A DNA stretch of 17,065 nt, taken from assembly GCA_030640905.1 (NCBI GenBank), contig DAOWIM010000229.1, forward strand, positions 1-17,065. The letters run 5' to 3'. The position numbers were made by a program, and so were the translations under genes. Positions 12,706 through 17,065 of the stretch are shown one piece after another; position 1 is the first letter of the stretch, and every line of letters starts with the position of its first letter. The stretch comes from a bacterium. GTDB taxonomy: Bacteria; Zixibacteria; MSB-5A5; GN15; FEB-12. Under the pieces are notes generated by a model. It saw nothing but the letters and a program-made list of their open reading frames with translations, was not told the origin of the DNA and ran no database searches.

Positions 12706-15700
12706 ATGATTCTAAGAAAATCATATAGATTGTTTCAGCCATTTGTTCCAGTTTGTGTAATATTGTTGCTTACATTGTTATCTATAAGCAAAACATCAAA
12801 TGCAAACGAGGGCAATCATACTGCTAGAATAGACACCAAAACTGAATGTCGAGCTATCAAAATCGGTGTGCTGGCCAAGCGCGGCGTAGAACGGTGTCAG
12901 GATAAGTGGGGACCGACAGCTGATTACCTAGCTGATAAAATCCCCGGATATTCCTTCACTATTGTACCGCTCCCTTATGATAGAATCTACTCGACTGTCG
13001 AACACGGAGAGATTGATTTCATCCTGACCAATCCTTCTTTCTATGTAGAGCTGGAGTATCTTTACGGAACAAGCCGAATGGTAACTCTTAACAACCTGCA
13101 TATGGGTGAAGAATTTACTGTTTATGGCGGAGTAATTTTCTGCAGAGCCGACCGCAAGGACCTGAAACACTTGGAGGATATCAAAGGCAGGACCTTTATG
13201 GCTGTCGAAGAGACTTCATTAGGCGGGTGGCTTACGGCCTGGCGGGAACTGAAGGAACATGGGATTGACCCCCATGAAGACTTCGCCAGTCTGAGTTATG
13301 GCGGAACCCATGATGCAGTTATCTATGCGGTGCGGGATGGCAAAGTTGATGTCGGCTCGGTCCGAAGCGATGTGCTTGAGCAAATGGCAGAGGAAAGAAG
13401 TATCCGCTTCGAGGACTTCTATGTGTTCTCTCACGATTGTACCCAAAAGGTTGCTGGCGAATTTCCTTTCGTTCGCTCTACTCATACATATCCAGAATGG
13501 CCTCTTGCAAAAATTAAACACACGTCCGAGGAATTAGCCAAAGAAGTTACAATCGCTTTACTTGAAATGTCTTCTGATGATCCCGCCGCTAAAGCGGCGA
13601 GGTGTATTGGCTGGATAGTTCCGCAACAGTACCAGTCAGTTCGTGAATGTCTGAAGTATCTCCGCGTTGGCCGGTATGAGGATTATGGCAAAGTAACGTT
13701 TCAGGCCGTACTCAAACAGTATTGGCTCCAGTTGGCTTACGCTTTTGCCACTGTATGTCTGATTATCCTGTTTGCTTTTCGAACGGTACGACTTAATCGG
13801 AGGTTAAAAGAAAGCGAAGAATACACGCGATTGATGCTGGATTCCGTTCATGTTGGAATTGTACTAATCGATGCTGAAACGCATACGATAATCGACGTCA
13901 ATCCTTTAGCTGGCAAGATGATCGGGGTGCCAAAAGAAGAGATGATCGGTAAGATATGCCACAAGTTTATCTGTCCGGCAGAGAGAGGACAATGTCCCAT
14001 TACTGACCTCGGCCAGGTTGTGGATAACTCGGAGCGTATTCTAATAAGAGCTGACGGCACCAGTATGCCGATTTTGAAAACAGTAGTTCCCATTACAGTG
14101 AACGGACGCAAATGCTTGATTGATAGCTTCGTTGACATCACCGACCGCAAGCAGGCGGAGGAGACGTTATGTGAGTCGGAGTCGATGTACCGCAGAACCA
14201 TTGAGAACGCGAGTGGGGTTCCATATCAGCTCGATCTGGTAAGCAGCAAGTATCTCTTCGTCGGCACCGGGATTAAAGACCTGGTTGGTATTGCGCAGGA
14301 GGAGTTCTCCCCACAGGCTTACAACAAGATGATTATGGAACGGGTGTTAATGGGTCCTGACGTTCTGGAAGATCACGTCACCTACGGCGATGCCTTCCGG
14401 CGGGGTGAAGTCGCGCAGTACAAAGCCGATGTTCGCATCCAAACCTCATCTGGGAACATCAAGTGGATCAGCGACTACGCCGTACCTATTCACGACGATT
14501 CCGATCAGGTTGTTGGCTCCCTCGGAATCCTGCTGGATATCACTGAGCGCAAGCAGGCGGAGGAGTTGCTGCGGGAGAGTGAAGAGAAGGTCCGAACTCT
14601 GTATAACTCATCGAGTGACTCGATAATGCTTCTCGATGAGGGAGGTTTTTTCGATTGTAATGACGCGACGCTGCAGCTTTTCGGTTGTGCCAGCCGGGAG
14701 GAATTCTGCAACAGGCATCCAGCCGACTTTTCCCCCCCAACTCAGCCGGACGGTACCGATTCGATGAGTTATGCCAGGGACAACATAGCAGTTGCTTTGA
14801 AAGACGGCGACAATCGGTTTGAACATTTACACCGCCGTTTAGACGGTTCGGATTTCCCCGCAGAGGTACTACTTAATGCGATGGTACTAGGCGGCAAGAA
14901 GGTGCTTCAGGCGAGAGTGTACGATATCACCGACCGCAAGCGAGCTGAGGAGGCGTTAAAGGAGAGTGAGGAACGGTTCCGCCGGATCGCGGACGCGGTC
15001 ACTGGTTATATCTATACAGTACGTATCGACAACGGACAGCCGGTGGAAACCGTTCACAGTTGTGCCTGTGAGGCTGTGACGGGCTATACCTCTGAAGAAT
15101 TTAGAGATGATCCGTACCTGTGGGTTCAAATGATCCCACCGGAAGACCACGACCTTATCAGGGATCAGGTGTCGTGCCTGCTGTCAAATAATGACCCCAA
15201 ACCAATCGAGCATCATCTTGTGTGCAAGGATGGTTCCATCCGATGGGTAACGAGTAGCCTTGTAGCTAATCGCGACACCAACGGCAATCTCCTCTCCTAC
15301 GATGGTCTGATTTCCGATATCACCGACCGCAAGCGAGCAGAGGAGGAAATCCATAAATTCAAGACAATAGCAGATAACGCCTCCTACGGTGTTGCCATTA
15401 TAGATATCGATGGTAAGATAGCTTATATCAATGAGTGTTTCGCGCAGATGCACAACTATAAGGTTGAGGAACTTCTCGGTCAGAATCTAAGTATTTTCCA
15501 CAATGAAAAGCAGATGGAAGACGTTCAAAACATCAACGAGGAACTCAGGAACAGTGGCAGCTATAGTGCCCGGGAGGTCTGGCACATACGCCGCGACGGC
15601 TCGGTATTTCCAACGCTGATGAACGGCGTTGCTATCAATGATGAAAATGGTAAAATCATGTTTATGGCGGGAATGGCAACTGACATCACCGAAACCAAGT

Positions 15701-16857
15701 GCCTGCAGGCTTTGGAGTCACGGGCTGAACGGCTTAAGATGGCCGGTACGATTGCCGGGCAGGTGGCGCACGACTTCAATAATCTTCTGGCGCCCATAAT
15801 GGTCTACCCTGATTTCATTCGCGAAGAACTTCCACACGACCATAAAGCTCGGGCATACCTTGATGATATCGAAAACGCGGCAAAGAAAATCGCCAATATC
15901 AACCAGGACCTTCTGACTATGGGCAGGAGGGGTCATTACAACCAGAAGGTGACAGATCTTAACCGTATTGTGTTATACGCCGCCAAAGAGATGGAATCAC
16001 GGACAAACACGGTAACCTGCGAGATGGACCTCTGCGAAGATCTGATGAACATAAAGGGCGGGGAGGCTCAGATTCATCGAATGCTCACCAATCTGTTAAT
16101 GAATGCCGAAGATGCCATGCGGGGCATAGGACAAGTTTCTATAAAGACCGAGAACTATTATGCTGATGATACTTCGGTCGCATATGGTCGTGTCCCCAAG
16201 GGAGAATATGTCAAATTGACTATATCCGACACAGGATGTGGTATTCCTGATGACATAATCCAGAAAATCCTTGATCCTTTCTTTTCAACCAAGACTACTG
16301 ACAAAAAACGGGGTTCCGGCCTTGGTTTGAGCGTCGTTGATGCAGTGATAAAAGACCACAATGGATACATGGATATGAGCAGTAAAGTCGGGCATGGCAC
16401 TTCTTTTTACCTGTACTTCCCGATAACACGAGAAGATGCAGATGAAGGTAAATCCGAACAGGTGCCGAGTGGTGCGGAGACAGTGCTTGTAATAGATGAC
16501 GATGATATCCAGCGTGATGTTTCCACCAGACTCTTGGAGAAGCTGGGATACAAGGCTAGTTCTGTCGAGAGCGGTGAGAAAGCCATCGATTTCCTCAAAG
16601 AGAATCCGCAGGAACTTGTGATAATTGATATGATAATGCCGGGCGGGATTGACGGAACCGAAACATACCAACGAATTATTGAGATTAGTCCAAATCAGAA
16701 GGCGATCATCCTATCTGGTTTTGCGGAGTCGGATCGAGTTTTCGAGGCTCAGAAGCTGGGCGCCGGTGCTTTTGTTAAGAAGCCAGTGACCAGGATAACC
16801 ATCGCGGCGGCCGTAAGAACCGAACTGGATAGAAAAGTGGAAGTTGTTACTTCTTAA
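12706..16857 (+). CDS. Hybrid sensor histidine kinase: PhnD-like sensor, five PAS domains, receiver
   Basis: This membrane-bound hybrid kinase (1383 residues from ATG 12706) starts with a signal-anchor (about 11-28). A PhnD/phosphonate-binding-like periplasmic domain follows (about 44-310; AIKIGVLAKRG, GEIDFILTNPSFY, GRTFMAVEE). A transmembrane helix lies at about 340-358. PAS domains span roughly 369-480, 490-612, 622-742, 749-872 and 879-999, the first with a Cys cluster (Cys418, Cys423, Cys430). The kinase core has the H-box GQVAHDFNNLLAP with His1022, N-box Asn1133, DTGCGI (from 1175), ILDPFFSTK and GSGLGLSV. The C-terminal receiver has VIDDDD, acceptor Asp1308 and Lys1359. ATG 12706 follows a weak GAGAA; TTG 12694 is also possible. 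No output partner is nearby. The start is AT-rich compared with the housekeeping genes. Confidence 0.9.
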   Translation: MILRKSYRLFQPFVPVCVILLLTLLSISKTSNANEGNHTARIDTKTECRAIKIGVLAKRGVERCQDKWGPTADYLADKIPGYSFTIVPLPYDRIYSTVEHGEIDFILTNPSFYVELEYLYGTSRMVTLNNLHMGEEFTVYGGVIFCRADRKDLKHLEDIKGRTFMAVEETSLGGWLTAWRELKEHGIDPHEDFASLSYGGTHDAVIYAVRDGKVDVGSVRSDVLEQMAEERSIRFEDFYVFSHDCTQKVAGEFPFVRSTHTYPEWPLAKIKHTSEELAKEVTIALLEMSSDDPAAKAARCIGWIVPQQYQSVRECLKYLRVGRYEDYGKVTFQAVLKQYWLQLAYAFATVCLIILFAFRTVRLNRRLKESEEYTRLMLDSVHVGIVLIDAETHTIIDVNPLAGKMIGVPKEEMIGKICHKFICPAERGQCPITDLGQVVDNSERILIRADGTSMPILKTVVPITVNGRKCLIDSFVDITDRKQAEETLCESESMYRRTIENASGVPYQLDLVSSKYLFVGTGIKDLVGIAQEEFSPQAYNKMIMERVLMGPDVLEDHVTYGDAFRRGEVAQYKADVRIQTSSGNIKWISDYAVPIHDDSDQVVGSLGILLDITERKQAEELLRESEEKVRTLYNSSSDSIMLLDEGGFFDCNDATLQLFGCASREEFCNRHPADFSPPTQPDGTDSMSYARDNIAVALKDGDNRFEHLHRRLDGSDFPAEVLLNAMVLGGKKVLQARVYDITDRKRAEEALKESEERFRRIADAVTGYIYTVRIDNGQPVETVHSCACEAVTGYTSEEFRDDPYLWVQMIPPEDHDLIRDQVSCLLSNNDPKPIEHHLVCKDGSIRWVTSSLVANRDTNGNLLSYDGLISDITDRKRAEEEIHKFKTIADNASYGVAIIDIDGKIAYINECFAQMHNYKVEELLGQNLSIFHNEKQMEDVQNINEELRNSGSYSAREVWHIRRDGSVFPTLMNGVAINDENGKIMFMAGMATDITETKCLQALESRAERLKMAGTIAGQVAHDFNNLLAPIMVYPDFIREELPHDHKARAYLDDIENAAKKIANINQDLLTMGRRGHYNQKVTDLNRIVLYAAKEMESRTNTVTCEMDLCEDLMNIKGGEAQIHRMLTNLLMNAEDAMRGIGQVSIKTENYYADDTSVAYGRVPKGEYVKLTISDTGCGIPDDIIQKILDPFFSTKTTDKKRGSGLGLSVVDAVIKDHNGYMDMSSKVGHGTSFYLYFPITREDADEGKSEQVPSGAETVLVIDDDDIQRDVSTRLLEKLGYKASSVESGEKAIDFLKENPQELVIIDMIMPGGIDGTETYQRIIEISPNQKAIILSGFAESDRVFEAQKLGAGAFVKKPVTRITIAAAVRTELDRKVEVVTS
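14134..15345 (+). repeat. Four 30-bp direct repeats encoding the PAS linker DITDRK(Q/R)AEE
   Basis: Copies lie at 14134-14163, 14536-14565, 14923-14952 and 15316-15345, spaced 402, 387 and 393 bp. Each encodes DIT(D/E)RK(Q/R)AEE at the end of one PAS and the start of the next. The last two copies differ at one base in 30. They could allow recombination that adds or deletes whole PAS modules in frame. Confidence 0.75.
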
Positions 16858-16960
16858 GTCCGTCTGAGACCAATCCAAATAGTGTAATACCACAAAGCTA
16901 CATCAGAAAGACAGTCCTCGGGGTTAACCATTGGGTTTGTTGAAAAACCGCTGTACCGTT
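16858..16960. other. Intergenic stretch after the kinase
   Basis: No gene is seen. One small AT-rich hairpin is possible, GGTTT (16934-16938) with AAACC (16945-16949), but there is no convincing terminator. Confidence 0.4.
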
Positions 16961-17005
16961 GTGTCGGGTCTTGGACACACCGAAGGTGTGGTTGTGACCC
17001 GACAC
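16961..17005. repeat. Long palindromic hairpin element
   Basis: GTGTCGGGTC (16961-16970) and GACCCGACAC (16996-17005) form a perfect 10-bp outer stem. CACACC (16976-16981) and GGTGTG (16985-16990) form a 6-bp inner stem around GAA. The 5-base stretches between them can add G-U pairs in RNA. No T-run follows. It resembles a REP-type intergenic repeat. A second partial inverted copy follows at 17031-17039. Confidence 0.6.
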
Positions 17006-17030
17006 GCAACTACTTGTCATACAAGGACGG

Positions 17031-17039
17031 CGGGTCACA
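17031..17039. repeat. Inverted partial copy of the right arm of the preceding palindrome
   Basis: CGGGTCACA is the exact reverse complement of 16993-17001. Pairing here would compete with the outer stem of the 16961-17005 hairpin. Confidence 0.5.
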
Positions 17040-17047
17040 CGAATTCT

Positions 17048-17065
17048 CTTGCGCGAATCCGCAAG
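17048..17065. repeat. Palindrome running into the window edge
   Basis: CTTGCG (17048-17053) and CGCAAG (17060-17065) form a perfect 6-bp stem around CGAATC. The right arm ends at the last base of the window, so the repeat may be longer. Confidence 0.45.

Noticed and set aside
11940..17065. Attachment-site duplication of the tRNA-Ser 3' end
   Set aside because: I looked for a repeat of the T-arm and acceptor sequence to the right and found none in the window; it may lie beyond the edge.
1..17065. CRISPR array, rRNA or intact insertion sequence
   Set aside because: No regularly spaced short repeats, rRNA signatures or transposase motifs were seen; the only regular repeats are the PAS linkers inside a coding gene.

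Overview
This 17 kb window looks like chromosome from a Gram-negative, probably uncultured bacterium. The reasons are a lipoprotein with a lipobox, a periplasmic-sensor histidine kinase, and a bifunctional phosphoglucose/phosphomannose isomerase beside general PTS proteins. The mix of genes and protein style would fit a lineage of the FCB group such as candidate phylum Zixibacteria, but that is an impression from the sequences and was not tested. Almost all genes are on the + strand; only a partial lipoprotein gene at the left edge is on the - strand.

Layout. (1) 1-432, -: start of a lipoprotein with a beta-propeller-like body, cut by the window edge. (2) 564-5851, +: a compact housekeeping run of obg (ribosome-assembly GTPase), dprA (ssDNA-binding recombination mediator), ptsH (HPr), ptsI (Enzyme I) and the bifunctional sugar-phosphate isomerase. 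The genes overlap or are closely spaced, and GTG/TTG starts are common. (3) 6022-8073: a large polytopic membrane protein with a C-terminal TPR domain, resembling GT-C-type glycosyltransferases, behind its own predicted promoter. (4) 8074-8364: a non-coding stretch dominated by a 177-bp nested palindrome with 19-bp perfect terminal inverted repeats (MITE-like). (5) 8365-11750: lepB, hemW (split by one in-frame TAG), tadA, and two small four-helix membrane proteins of unknown function. (6) 11880-11964: a class II tRNA-Ser(CGA) behind a predicted GC-rich-discriminator promoter. (7) 11965-17065: an accessory-looking segment. It starts right after the tRNA with a truncated helicase that resembles the helicase part of TOTE conflict-system proteins. 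Next come an AT-rich patch and a 1383-residue hybrid sensor kinase (PhnD-like periplasmic sensor, five PAS domains, kinase, receiver). The window ends in a cluster of palindromic repeats.

How the genes may work together: ptsI and ptsH pass phosphate from PEP, and HPr carries both His15 and a Ser46 regulatory motif. No sugar-specific EII component is in the window; the isomerase next door would interconvert glucose-6-P or mannose-6-P with fructose-6-P. LepB, HemW and TadA are unrelated housekeeping functions that happen to be adjacent. The main items for follow-up are the helicase remnant beside tRNA-Ser, the palindromic elements, the amber codon in hemW, the homopolymer tracts at ptsI, and the kinase with its repeated PAS linkers. 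I found no intact, clearly new defence or mobile system; the conflict-system signal is a remnant.
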